Below are positions 52,881 through 63,501 of a stretch of 64,000 bases of DNA, piece after piece (the first letter of the stretch is position 1; each line of letters starts with the position of its first letter). The stretch lies in contig NC_066520.1 in NCBI RefSeq assembly GCF_024679095.1, forward strand, positions 17,667,831 through 17,731,830, read 5' to 3'. A program made the position numbers and the translations under genes. This DNA is from Eriocheir sinensis. Taxonomy: Eukaryota > Arthropoda > Malacostraca > Decapoda > Varunidae. A model generated the notes under the pieces. It saw nothing but the letters and a program-made list of their open reading frames with translations. It made no database searches and was not told the DNA's origin.

Positions 52881-53738
52881 CTAACCACTTGCCACTACTT
52901 CAGTTTTGTTATGTAGACGTATATTGAGCACAAGAAATGATTAGCAGTAAACACACATACACACACACACACACACACACGGGATGGGTGGTTATGTGAG
53001 TGGATGGGGCAATACACACACATACATACACACAAGGGATGGGGAAATACACACACATACACACACACAAGGGATGGGTGGGCGGGTGGGTGGGTGGATG
53101 GCGTGCCCGAGCCTTTAAGAGAGAGATGAAGCGAGAGAGTAATACCACGGCCCTCACCATATTCGGCTCCTCCGGTAATTGTGTTCCTGGGGCGGCCGTG
53201 TTGTGTGACCACCCCGCATCCCACTGACCGTTAATTAATCGTCCCGTACATTTGAGGCGTCCGGAGAAGGAGCGTAAAGGACAAAGCCATTTTTTGTGTG
53301 TGTGTTTGTTTGTTTGCACTAAGAAAGACAAGTTAAGCATCCCAAGAACAAGAAACAAGATGGAGGGAATAGCGATCTTGTATATTTGATGTCTCGAGGG
53401 CCTCTTTTCCTTGTTTTACTGCCTATCCGGGTACAAACTAGAAAAAAAAGTCTTTGTCCCTTACGTCCCTTTTCCTCCGGCCGCCTCATATGACATTTCT
53501 CCAACGCACATGGACGGACTTACGCCGGCAAAACCACACATGCTTCTCGCCTTACAGACACACTTGGGACGGAGCCAAAGTTACGCCTACAGACAAGAAG
53601 GCTCAAGTACTCAGACAGATCGTTATGTGGACAGATCAAGGCTATACGTACACTTGAGGACAAATACACGCGTTTCTTTCCTAATAAACTCACTTGTGAC
53701 GAAGCCAGACTAACAGAGACAAATTGAAACAAAGACTC
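52881..53738. other. Intron; CA/GT-rich short repeats
   Basis: CACACA-rich stretches at 52950-53070 alternate with copies of AAGGGATGGG and GCAATACACACACATAC-like words. A GGGTGGGTGG stretch lies at 53078-53100. No coding signal. Confidence 0.55.
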
Positions 53739-54032
53739 AGGGTAGGGTAGGGTAGAATAGCGCAGGTTAGGTTAGGTTAGGTCCGGTCCGGTTAGCTTAG
53801 GTTAGGTCAGATTAGGCTAGGTTAGGTCAGGCTAGATCAGGTTAGGTTAGGTTAAGTCAGGCTAGATTAGGTTATGTTAGGTTAGGTTAAGTTAGGATAG
53901 ATTAGGTTAGGTTATGTCAGGTTAGGTTAGGCTAGGTCCGGTCCGGTTAGCTTAGGTTAGGTGAGATTAGGCTAGGTTAGGTCAGGCTAGATCAGGTTAG
54001 GTTAGGTTATGTCAGGTTAGGTTAGGTTAGGC
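53739..54032 (+). repeat. Interstitial telomere-like (TTAGG)n tract, degenerate
   Basis: Nearly all of this stretch is made of GGTTA units and single-base variants (GGTCA, GGCTA, GGTCC, GATTA, GGATA), starting with GGGTA units. TTAGG is the canonical telomere repeat of most arthropods. A longer block (GTCCGGTCCGGTTAGCTTAG and what follows) occurs twice about 165 bp apart, so part of the tract was duplicated after it had diverged. It lies about 165 bases before the exon at 54197. Confidence 0.9.
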
Positions 54033-54196
54033 AGATCACGCTTTTATCTCCTTGCAAACTCACATATGACAAAATCTGACTCGAACGGAAACAAATCTAC
54101 GTCATATTGACCCTCGGGCCTTCCGGAGAACCATAACCGCTTGCTATTTATAGGAACCTTCGCCTGTGGCCCTTAGTAACCAGTCCTTTGTTTCAG

Positions 54197-54293
54197 ATTG
54201 AGCGTGAGCGGGTGGAGGAGATGGGCGGGTGTGTCCTCAATATCCAGGGCACTTGGCGAGTCCTGGGCCAGCTGGCAGTATCTCGAGCCATTG
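54197..54293 (+). CDS. PPM1F-like: PPM1E/PPM1F-type protein phosphatase, internal exon (SRAIG)
   Basis: Acceptor TTTGTTTCAG|ATT and donor ATTG|GTTAGT bound a 97-bp exon in phase 0 to 1. It encodes IERERVEEMGGCV, then WRVLGQLAVSRAI and the first base of a glycine codon. This matches the PP2C segment E-R(V/I)E-GG-V followed by W-RV-G-LAVSRAIGD, part of the core near the active site. It follows directly on the HKPELP end of the previous exon, as expected in the family. The donor GTTAGT is a less common form. A very long pyrimidine-rich intron begins at once behind it. Confidence 0.93.
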
Positions 54294-55320
54294 GTTAGTA
54301 CTTTTTTTTCCTTGCTCCCCCTCACTCCTCTCCTCCTCCTCCTCATCCTCCTTCTCCCCCTCCTCCTCCTCCTTCTCCCCCTCCTCATCCTCCTTCTCCC
54401 CCTCCTCATCCTCCTTCTTCTCTTCCTCCTCTTTCTCCTTCTCCTCCTCCTCTTCCTCCTCCTCCTCCCCCATTACACACACACCTGTCATCTTCCCCCT
54501 CACGCCTCATAGAGTTATAACCTACTCTTCTTTTTTTTTTTTTTTAAGCCACTCCTCACATTCTCTCATTCATTCTCCCACTCATCTGCTCTTTGTATCT
54601 TCTCTCGTTCTTCCAAACACTTATCCAGTACACTTTCCCTTCCTTTGTTCTTCCCCTAGTTATCTTATCTTATCTGGCGCCTCTCGTTCTTTATATCAAT
54701 CCTCATATTAGTTTTTATCTTTCATTTTTCCATTCATCTCTGTAACTTATCTCTCGTCCTATCGAACACCTTTCACCCTTATTTTCTCGTTATTTGTTCT
54801 CCCTCTGTTTATCAATCTTATCAGGCCCTCTTCCTCCCTTTCTCTTTATCAGTCTCTCCCCAAGATTAGATTCGCTTCACCTCCTTTTCCTTCCCCATTC
54901 ATCCTCCCACGCCTCAGTTCCTCTCTCCCCTCCCCTCCCCTCTACTCTCACCCCCTCTCTCCCTCCCCCATCTCATGCCCTGCCCTACTCTGCCCTGGTT
55001 CTGATTTCTCTCTCTCTCCCACACCTGCCCTTCTCATCCTTTACGCCCTAACAGGTCCTCCTCACACCTGCTCTTCTTCTTTTTCTTCTTTTTTCTTTTC
55101 CTTTTTTTCCTTTTTTCCCCTTTTTTTCTTCTTGTTCTCGTTCCTGTTCTTCTTGTTTTTGTTCTTGTTGTTTTCTTTTTCCTTTTCTTCTTCTTCTTCT
55201 TCTTCTTCTTCTTCTTCTTCATCTTCCTGTTCTTGTTCTTCTTGTTCTTGTTCTTCTTCCTGTTCTTGTTCTTGTTCTTCTTCTTCTTCCTTTTCTTGTT
55301 CTTGTTTTTGTTCTTCTAAT
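54294..55320. repeat. About 1-kb polypyrimidine tract in the phosphatase intron
   Basis: Plus-strand C/T-rich DNA with CTCCTCCTC units (54320-54470), mixed C/T with scattered purines (54480-55070) and TTC/TTCTTG units (55075-55315). Open frames on both strands here are Ser/Leu-rich or Glu/Lys-rich artefacts. Confidence 0.88.
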
Positions 55321-56400
55321 CCATGTCTTTCACCAATCCATCTTCTTTTCTTCCTCCTAGACTTATGCTTTTTTTTCCTCTTTTCTGTTAATTCTTTTCG
55401 GGGCAACTTTTCATGTTTCCAATCTAGGGGCAAAGATGTGTGGGCTTTTTCTCTTCTTCTTTAGTCTTTCCATTGTGTCCTCTTCCTTCCATCCCCAAAA
55501 TAATAACAATAATAATCCTCCTAAAACTATCCCCACCTCATCCTGTTTATTGTTGATTTTTATTGTTGTTGACCCACATCTCTATAAGCTCATGTTCAGA
55601 CTCTAGATACTATTATGGCAAGGAGTAGAGAGAGAGCACACACATACATTGACAAGGCGTGGAGGCAAGAGAAGTAATGGCATGCTCTGAGCCACACCCT
55701 CATGGCACAATTCCATACTAATCTTTCCTCGGCTTCAGTCACCCGTGAAATAAAGAGTTATGCTTAAGTGGCGCGGAAGATCTGGATTCACCTCAGCTGT
55801 ACAGGTAGTTGGTGGCCATTAAAAAGAATAATTGCAACCTCACATGCTAGGATTTAATAGAATGCTGGTTACGTTATATATTTTCATGGTCTGTAATTGA
55901 GAATGAAGCGGAAAATGGAACAGTTTATGAATGTAGATTTCTCTGTAGGTGTGTGTAGGCTTGCTCAGGGAGACCATTGGGGTCGGAGGCAGCGAGTAAG
56001 TGAAGAGATGCGCCCTTGGGCATATGCCTCCCGTTAGTTAGTTTACTAGATTTTTCTCTGCCACTGCATTTTAATTTGAACATGGACAACCTTTTTTTAG
56101 GAATACAGAAATTCATGGCAAACTTAAATTATGTACTTTCATGTCTCATCACTGTCATATCACTAGTAAACCAGCAGGAAGTGGTGTTGGTTGTGTGTAA
56201 TAACATACCATACAGTAATCACCACCTTAGGGACTGCAAATACATCCCCAGACTTTAATATTTATAAAGCTGCCTGGCATTGGGGTCATATCTATTTAAC
56301 ATCAGCCTTGTCTTCAGATAAAGTTCTGAGTAAATAGCAATTATTGATGTTCCAGCTTGTAAAGTGAATGCCGTATCATTTATGAAGGTTTGTTTTGCAG
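55321..56400. other. Remainder of the phosphatase intron, no gene seen
   Basis: Mixed AT-rich sequence up to the acceptor at 56400. No repeat or domain recognised. Confidence 0.6.
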
Positions 56401-56565
56401 GTGACCGAGAATACAAACCTTTCGTGTCCTCCGAGTGTGACATCAAGTCCCTGGAGATCGAGGGAGACGAGGACTTCCTGATCCTGGCGTGTGACGGCTT
56501 GTGGGACACCCTCTCCGCCGAGGCCGCCGTCAACGTGGTGTACGCCTACCTCACCCGCAATGATG
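56401..56565 (+). CDS. PPM1F-like: PPM1E/PPM1F-type protein phosphatase, internal exon (CDGLWD)
   Basis: Acceptor TTTTGCAG|GTGACC and donor GATG|GTAAGT bound a 165-bp exon. Its first two bases complete the glycine codon left by the previous exon, giving SRAIGD across the junction. It continues with REYKPFVSSECD, EDFLILACDGLWDTLSAEAA and YAYLTRND, and ends in phase 1. CDG(F/L/Y)(W/Y)D is a metal-binding motif of PP2C enzymes; its Asp corresponds to one of the manganese ligands. The acidic EIEGDEDF segment before it is typical. The final core exon with the SDN motif and the C-terminal tail were not found before position 64000; the following DNA is transposon-rich, so the intron is probably long and the gene runs off the window. 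Confidence 0.95.
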
Positions 56566-57129
56566 GTAAGTCCTCTTCGTGTGCCCAAACAAAGCTTCAT
56601 ATTGTCTCCCTCATTTCTCACTCCTTCCTGTTTGATGTTATGGACTTACGGTACTACAGTTTAGTCAGCGTTTCAACCCACCTTGTTCGCACTTGAGGTG
56701 CTGGTAAATACATTCTTACTATGGAAGGTTACCTCACTCATTTTTCATGAAATGTTTCAACACCATGTTTTTTTTATTTATTATTTCATAGCTTTTTCTC
56801 TCTTGCTCCTTCATACTTGCATTGTCATCAGTCAATGTTATAGACCTTTTTTTCAACTCATTGTTCACTCAAACATATGCATTCTACCAAGCCTGTTCAT
56901 CTTCAGGTTGATCTCTTTGGTGCTGAAATAGATTATTGAATGTGAATATAGTTTGTAATGTAGATTTTTAATCATAGCTGGAAAGATGGCCTTAGTGAAG
57001 TAATGAGTCACCAGTTTGGTGCTTTCATCGTAACATTCTGCTAATAAAAGAGTGTTAACAGTATGATCAGCACAATATAGTAATTAAATAATTACTTCTC
57101 ATTTTGTACATAGCAAATAAAAATGAGTA
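56566..57129. other. Probable intron of the phosphatase gene
   Basis: AT-rich sequence after the donor. No repeat or domain recognised. Confidence 0.5.
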
Positions 57130-57850
57130 GGCCTCAATCCTGTAGCTGGAGCAATCCTTATATAAGCTGTACAATGTGTGTGACTGGCAGGGGGTGTCAT
57201 TATGTCCAGCCCATCATTGGCATGCAGCAGTCATGTTCATCATGGTGGTGGAGTAGATTGCATGATCTTCAACAGTTGCTGAGAGTTGCTCTGTGCCTGT
57301 CGTGCAACATTGGCAGCTCTTCCTTCCTCCTCCTCCTCCTGCTGTTGTTGGCTGCATCCTGCCTCAGACTCTCCATGTCGGGGCATGACAGCAGGTAGTG
57401 GACAAATGGGTGACAGCCACAGGAGTCCCAGTGCTTATAATGCCTGCTGCAGCTCATCCAGTATCCTTTAGCCCAGCCTTGGACAGTGCAGCAGGACATG
57501 GTTAGCCCTGGGGAGCTGACAATGGTTTGGTAGAAGGCATTTTGGGGCTGTTAGATGCAAACCCTGACGCACCAGGTAGCAAGGCATGAGATCTCCATCT
57601 CCTGGTGGTGGCTTTTTGTCTTCTGGACAGAGTCATGTCTGGTCATCATCTTGGTGTGCTGCAGATTTGGCAGCACACTGTTTGCCACAGCAGGCATCCT
57701 TGCCACTGCTCAGGCCACCCAGTTGGCAGCCGCGTTCCCTCACAGGCCCACACGGCCAGGTACCCTGCTGAGCTGCACATGGCAGCCCCGTGCAGCAAGC
57801 CTCTGGCCATGTGCGAGGATGCTGGTCAGGAGACTCTAGTTGTCCCTTAG
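57130..57850 (-). mobile_element. Decayed non-LTR retrotransposon with RNase H and C-terminal Cys/His remnant
   Basis: Reading the minus strand, 57700-57800 gives ARGCHVQLSRVPGRVGL, a stop, then GNAAANWVA and ARMPAVANSVLPNLQ. This is a degraded form of the W-PGH-G-GNE-AD region of LINE-type RNase H. Further down, HVLLHCPRLG-like and CGCHPFVHYLLSCPDMESLR readings (57360-57510) match the C-terminal Cys/His segment often seen at the end of RNase H-bearing LINE proteins. Stop codons and frameshifts show it is long dead. The element edges are not visible. Confidence 0.7.
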
Positions 57851-58039
57851 TTGAGTCTACTGAAGAACCTGTTGGGAGAGTCTAGAATTCTTATAGAAGC
57901 ACATTCTTATGAATACTTTAATTTATAGTGTGTGGGTTGATGATATGGGATGATTTGAGCAATAAAAATATGCATAGCAGGTGTGGTTTATATGAAAGCT
58001 TAACATATAGTAACTTACATATTCTTTACTAAGATCACA
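57851..58039. other. No gene seen
   Basis: AT-rich sequence between two transposon fossils. Confidence 0.5.
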
Positions 58040-58573
58040 GCAGAATAAAGGCACAAGCAGCCAAAAAATTAAGTGGGATTTCATAGTGGGTGCTCAACAA
58101 CTGATCACACCTACGTCATCAACCAAGTTGTTGGAAAATAGGCTGAGTATAATAAACAACTAGGTATGCATGGCTTTCATTGGTTTTGGGAAAGTATTTG
58201 ATTCACTTCAAACCTTAAGAGGTCATGCAGGCACTCAGAAACCTTAAAAAGTCATGCAGGCACTCAGAAACCTTAAAAAGTCATGCAGGCACTCAGAAAC
58301 CTTAAAAGGTCATGCAGGCACTCAGAAACCTTAAAAAGTCATGCAGGCACTCAGAAACCTTAAAAGGTCATGCAGGCACTCAGAAACCTTAAAAAGTCAT
58401 GCAGGCACTCAGAAACCTTAAAAAGTCATGCAGGCACTCAGAAACCAGAGTAGATGAGCTGTACATAAGATGATGGAGGATATGTTTAGAGACAACACGA
58501 CAACCATTAAACTCCACAAGCGACCTCCAGTGAAATGGAGAGATAAGGTGCAGGAGTATGTTAGGGAGAGGGG
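58040..58573 (+). mobile_element. Decayed RTE-like reverse transcriptase fragment
   Basis: The plus strand reads GFHSGCSTTDHTYVINQVVG (from 58076), a stop, AEYNKQ, then in the next frame CMAFIGFGKVFDSLQT (from 58167). These match the GFR-G-STTDHI-V-NQV and CMAFIDFEKAFDSV motifs of RTE-clade LINEs. After an internal minisatellite it continues with QALRNQ, RVDELYIR, DNTTTIKLHK and KWRDKVQEYVRERG. The last part belongs near the end of such proteins, so a large part between is deleted. The FADD box is absent. Confidence 0.8.
58211..58445. repeat. 29-bp minisatellite inside the RTE fragment, 8 copies
   Basis: The unit ACCTTAAAAAGTCATGCAGG plus CACTCAGAA is repeated eight times from 58212, with alternating AAAAAG/AAAAGG variants. 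The unit corresponds to the RT segment just after FDSLQT and before ALRNQ, so the amplified sequence is the element's own. Confidence 0.95.
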
Positions 58574-58685
58574 CAGGGGTGAAAGTAAGCTGGTACGCAG
58601 TGGTACGCCGTACCGGTAAGAGATATACAGCCGTCTACAGCCAGTATGCAGGGGTAAACTTTTGAAGACACAACTTTCACCCCTA
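58574..58685. mobile_element. Short hAT-like miniature element
   Basis: CAGGGGTGAAAGT at 58574 is matched by the inverted ACTTTCACCCCTA at 58672-58684, differing only at the outermost base. CAGGG/TAGGG ends are typical of hAT transposons. The interior (TACGCCGTACCGGTAAGAGA and TATACAGCCGTCTACAGCCA) recurs diverged at about 58898-58955. No 8-bp target duplication is visible. It interrupts the RTE fossil. Confidence 0.55.
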
Positions 58686-60235
58686 GCTACCTACCAGGCG
58701 ATAGGATTTGTTTGTAAATACGAAATGCTCATATTGCAAAGTAGCTCATTATATTTGGTGGATTTCTAGCGGATTTAGATACCCAATCTCGCACATTTTC
58801 GTTCATTAGAGTTGACAGCACTGCCTGAGTGACTCGTGTTCTCAGTTTCTCACGGGTTCTGGACGAGAGGAGTGTCGGCCAGTGTCGCGTGCACAGGGGT
58901 ACGCCATACCGGGAAGAGATATACAGCTGTCTACAGCCAGTACGCAGGGGTACGTCGATGAAATGATGATGATAAGTTAGATAGCATGACACAATGTCTC
59001 CCAAATTTTTCAATAACGAGAGCACATGCCAGGGTGCGCGTCACTTCACACACTCTCCACACCACCCGAAGACAGTTCCATTGAGCAAGCCTCCACACAG
59101 CCACCCTATCCATCCCACACCCCTCCAAGGATCAATCAACTTCCCCCAGCTATGAGTTATGTGGGTGTCCCCTTGCTCTTTTCCATTCAGGTTTGCCGCA
59201 TACAGAAACAACCCTGTCAGCAGGATCGACATCTGAGAAGCGTCACCTGACAGATGGGGCAGTCGGTAATCCTCCGAGAGGCTCAGGATGGTCCAGGCAC
59301 CCACATGGGGACCCTGCCAAAGGTTAACCCCAGGCCTGGCTCGACAAGCTTGTGTCTCATCTGTACCATCATGCAGTCCCCAAGAAAAAGGGGTGGGTGT
59401 GATTGGCGGGGAATTAGTGCTCTCCTATCCCCCCAGACCTCTCAGAGTACTGGGTGTCATATACATGACTGAAAAGTCACTTTCCCATGCCCCCACCCAC
59501 CACGGATCTCAGGAGGCTGATCATTGGGCCTGTAAGCCCCACAGCCACAGAGATAATAGGAGAACATATGCAGCCACCACCTGACAGTGGTGGCCACTTG
59601 GCTCATGGTTATGCAGACTAGCTGGCTGACCTCTCCAAGCCAGGAGAGGCTGCCCATCTTAGCCATAATTAGGGATTAAAGAGAGGACTCCTGTCTCCCA
59701 GCCTTACAGGAATGCCGCACTTGGCAGTCATGTGGGAGGATTAAAGTTAAGGGCATGCCAACCCATCCTCAAGGTTTAGCATATCCAATGGAGAGAAAGA
59801 CTATTCATGAAGATGGAAAGAAGGATACAGCTCAGGGTGGCTGAGTGCACTGCATTACTCATCCGGATGGGCCTGCCCCTGCCACAAATTTCTCAATGCC
59901 TGCTTAGAAGTATTTATAAGAAATAAAAAATGGGATAACAAAGGAATCAGGGTGGATGGTAAATGTCTTTAACAACCTTGCATTTGCAATAGTCTTATTA
60001 AATGATTCAGAGGAAGAAATACAATGAATGATCAAGCCACTTCCTAGAGAGACTGAAAGTAGGTTTGAAGAAGAGTATGAGAAAGGAAGATGATGTTCAA
60101 TAAAGTCATTTGATTGCCCTGCACTCTGGGACTGCAAGTGCTGTGAAGTGCATGTGTGTTTGTTTGGGGTGCACATCCAGCTTCTTTCTCATGTTTCAGT
60201 GATTATATGGACTGGCTGTTAGGCAGAACTGTGCA
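58686..60235. other. No gene; probably old transposon sequence
   Basis: 58897-58958 repeats the interior of the hAT-like element. The remainder (59030-59880) has no readable domain. It lies directly before a LINE fossil on the same strand and could be its 5' region, but I cannot show that. Confidence 0.45.
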
Positions 60236-62050
60236 CAAAAGTCAGTGTGGAGCATCTGACATTGACAAAGTTGGCTATAAGTTATGTGTTGGTCCCCACC
60301 AACAACAATTACACCAACTACTTTCTTTTTGAATTTTGCAAGATCCAGGAGGTTGAGAGTTGTAGGTTCTTGGTACCAGAGACCAGAGCTGCACTGCTGA
60401 AATTAGTATAGCAATGCTGGAGGGGCGCTTAAGGAAATTGAAAACTTACTCGTGAGCACTTGGAGAATCCTTCAGTAGCAGAGTTTTCTAATGATCTTTG
60501 CAACTGGTTGTGGGCTTGTTGTAGCAACACTCAAGGTTCACATCAGGCCAAGAAAAATCTCAAAATGTAATCATACTGTTTCATCTTGAGAGACTAAAAA
60601 CTTTGCCTGTGCCATTGAGTATGCAGTGAGAGTCTTTCATCAGTTCTATGTGCTCAGCACCCTTGAAGACCTTGTAGAACTTTGGAATACTTTCAAACAT
60701 GAAAGTCATTGAGCTGCATTTGGAGAGTGTCCCAGTTCAAGGTGTAGTTTTGCCTCAGAGGCAACGTTTGAGAATATCAAGGAGTCACTCTGTCAGGCTT
60801 ACTGGGAATCAGGCACAATATTGGGCTTTGTCATGTGACATGTAGGACTAGAACTCTCTTGAGGAGAGACAAGGGAAGGTAGGTCTGGAGTCTTGCTGAG
60901 CAGGTCGAGAGCCATTTCAGTACAGATCACCTTCTGCCTGCCTACTGAGCTTTGAAGAAGTTCTGCTCTGAGCCTCCCTCTCAGGTGAGCACTATTAAAA
61001 GAGCCGATGGTGCTTCATGTCAGACATGGATGAGCAGAAGTCTCATTGGGCTGAGTACTTGAGCAGCTGTACATGACAGACCCTCTGAGTGGCCAGCTCC
61101 CAACTACTGGCTTACAAATGGTGGATGTTTATTCACCCACTGATGAAACCCCAGCCTCTCCTAATGATGTTGGAAAGGCTGTAGTGAAGTTGAGAGGTGG
61201 AAAGGCAGCTGGTGTCTGAAACATCAGTGCAGAGCTGCTCAAAGTCAGAAGTGCAGCCATGATCTGTGAGTTGTTTGCTTCTTTTGAAAACTGTATGTCA
61301 GTCTGGTACCATCCCTCCTGAGAGGCAAGAGGAAAAGGAAAGGGCACTGTCAGGACTGTATTAACTACCACAGTATTCACTGTTCAGTGTGCTGGCCAAG
61401 GTGATTGCCATTTATTCCTCATGCAGATTTGCAGCCAATTGTGGAAGTTGAGTAGTCTGGGGGAGGCGCTGGCTGAGTGGTCAGTGTGTGGAGGTGGTGA
61501 TCCCATAGACACAGATTCTAGTACTACTACAAGATACTGACAATTTTCAACCATTGCTGAGTGGCATAAGATTATACTCACCTGTTGTCAAGATTATCAT
61601 TAAACCATAAACTTTTGGGACTTACATTGAAAGGAGCATCGAGGGGATGGCATGGGCCAAGCAAATAAAATTCACCCGCGCCACTAACAAGCTGCGGCCA
61701 TCCCTCAGAAATTCTACTAATGCTATGGGCAGCAAATAAAAAAATAAAAAAATAAATACAAAGCCTGGTAAGCCAGCAACTGACAGTGTTTTCATGTTTC
61801 TCATACTGGTTGAGTTTCAACATGTTTTATCATGAATGCATGAAGACTATTTTAATCTGAAAAAGGTGCTTGATTCAGTGCATTGTGAATCACTCTGGGA
61901 TCTCCTGTCATTCCAAAGGATTCTTGCAAGGGTTGTTGGATTATTGACTGTGTCAATAAAGAGAGAAAATTTAGATGAAGTATATTACCACAATGGCAGG
62001 ATTGAGTGGACACATTTAGTGAAAAAGACTTGGCACTGAAGTTTTGTAAT
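60236..62050 (+). mobile_element. Decayed non-LTR retrotransposon (endonuclease and reverse transcriptase remnants)
   Basis: On the plus strand, 60337-60400 reads FARSRRLRVVGSWYQRPELH. It is followed in shifting frames by YSNAGGALKEI and LVVATLKVHIRPRK, the end of an EEP-type endonuclease domain. Around 61180-61245 it reads VKLRGGKAAGV, a stop, NISAELLK, then pieces of the P-WK-G-V-P and NNYRGI region (61310-61400). After a SINE insertion, NLKKVLDSVHCESLWDLLSF and ARVVGLLT (61855-61945) correspond to DLKKAFDSVH-ALWDLL. The gene order is right for one element, with many stops and deletions. This family is widespread in crustaceans; I do not assign a clade. Confidence 0.8.
61455..61762 (+). mobile_element. 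tRNA-derived SINE nested in the LINE fossil
   Basis: Polymerase III promoter boxes are readable: TGGCTGAGTGG at 61470-61480 as box A, and AGATTCTAGTA at about 61513 as a degraded box B (canonical GGTTCGAATCC). A tRNA-unrelated body follows, with CAACCATTGCTGAGTGGCAT and GGGATGGCATGGGCCAAGCA. It ends in an A-rich AAATAAAAAAATAAAAAAAT tail. The LINE reverse transcriptase is interrupted here and resumes about 90 bases later. Exact target duplications were not identified. Confidence 0.75.
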
Positions 62051-62649
62051 AAAGCAGCCAGGAAAGACCAAAAAGAGTGTCATTGGACATAAATGAAAGT
62101 GTATGAAATGTAAGTGGCATATGCAAGAAACCTGGCCTAAGATAGGAAAATGAAAAAGATCTTAAGACCTAATTCAAGAACTCAGTTGAACTTCCTACAC
62201 CCTCCTCACACATTACTCTTTTATGTATGCCTATCCTTTATCAACCCATCCGCCTGCTTGTGTCCCAGCTGCTCCATTGTAATCTCTGTGCGGCACTCTG
62301 TTGCTGTCTCCAACGCTTTGATGAATAAATTCCAGCTGAGGGAGTTATACACACACGACAGAGTACTACCAAAAAGTCTTCCTGTTCCGTCACATAAAAA
62401 CTGCCCCACAGCTGTGTATCTGAATTATACTTTTTTTCATGAACGTGGCATTTTGAATACTCGTCATGTATCTGGACCATCTCCAATCAGGGAAGAAAAG
62501 ATTCTCATGTAAAATGGGCTTCACAGCTTTCCAGTTCCCCATCACTGTTATGAATACGACAGACACTACATGATGGCTTTCAGTCCATCATGGCATGTAT
62601 GTTTTCTTTGCTGTCTGCCATGATTTTTTTTATTATGTCAAATTACCAC
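62051..62649. other. No gene seen
   Basis: Mixed sequence. Short frames at 62150-62510 on both strands have no recognised domain. Confidence 0.5.
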
Positions 62650-62694
62650 CATGCTCAGCTATAGCGTATGCCCCCAACCTTATTTTTACCTATA
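62650..62694 (+). mobile_element. Dispersed SINE-like repeat, copy 3 (partial)
   Basis: Only the 3' part of the shared core is present: CTCAGCTATAGCGTATGCCC and a following pyrimidine-rich stretch matching the two copies at 1458 and 9992. Confidence 0.5.
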
Positions 62695-63365
62695 CCAGCA
62701 AGGTTGGTCCTAAGACTTCATTGTCAACACCCTAAACTACATCCATCCTCCCATTTTCCTTTGATTAACCGGAGCTTTTGTAACTTCAGAAGGTTTCCTT
62801 CCTTCCACTCCTCTCCATGCCAGCAGATCATTTACTTCTCGTGCCATACATGCCTCCTAATATGAAATAGAAAAAAGGCTTATTTTTTTTAGGCCTACAT
62901 GACTAGTCTAATATTGATGCGGCACTGATGAAGATGCTGAACTGTTCATTGCTGCACAGAGACTGTTTTCTCATCAAAGGTTGATGCCTGGGGTTCCTGC
63001 AAGGGCTCATAACATTGTTGATGGAGCAGTGAGTGGGATGAAGCCCAATTACCCCGTTTTCCAACACATGCACATCTTGTGCACGTAACAAGGTTGTGGA
63101 TCATAAGTGATGCTGAAGAGCTTTTCAAAATAGTACAGCCAATAGTTGCTGACTTTAATAATGTTAAATGCTCCAGGGAGTGAAATGAATCCTGTGTACT
63201 TAGACAGCAGTTCATCCTACGGTACTTGTGAGGTTGACATTGAACGGCTATTAATCCACCTGTCAGATCATAGTTGCATCTTGAATAAGCTGAATATGCA
63301 CAGTGTCCACGAAAGGTTGTATTCATGTTGATGTATCTATCTATACTTTATCTATCTGTATCTAT
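62695..63365. other. No gene seen
   Basis: Mixed sequence with no recognised domain. Confidence 0.5.

Positions 63366-63501
<136 letters not shown>

Noticed and set aside
54229..55464. Ser-rich and Glu/Lys-rich open frames
   Set aside because: They are translations of the polypyrimidine tract in the phosphatase intron.
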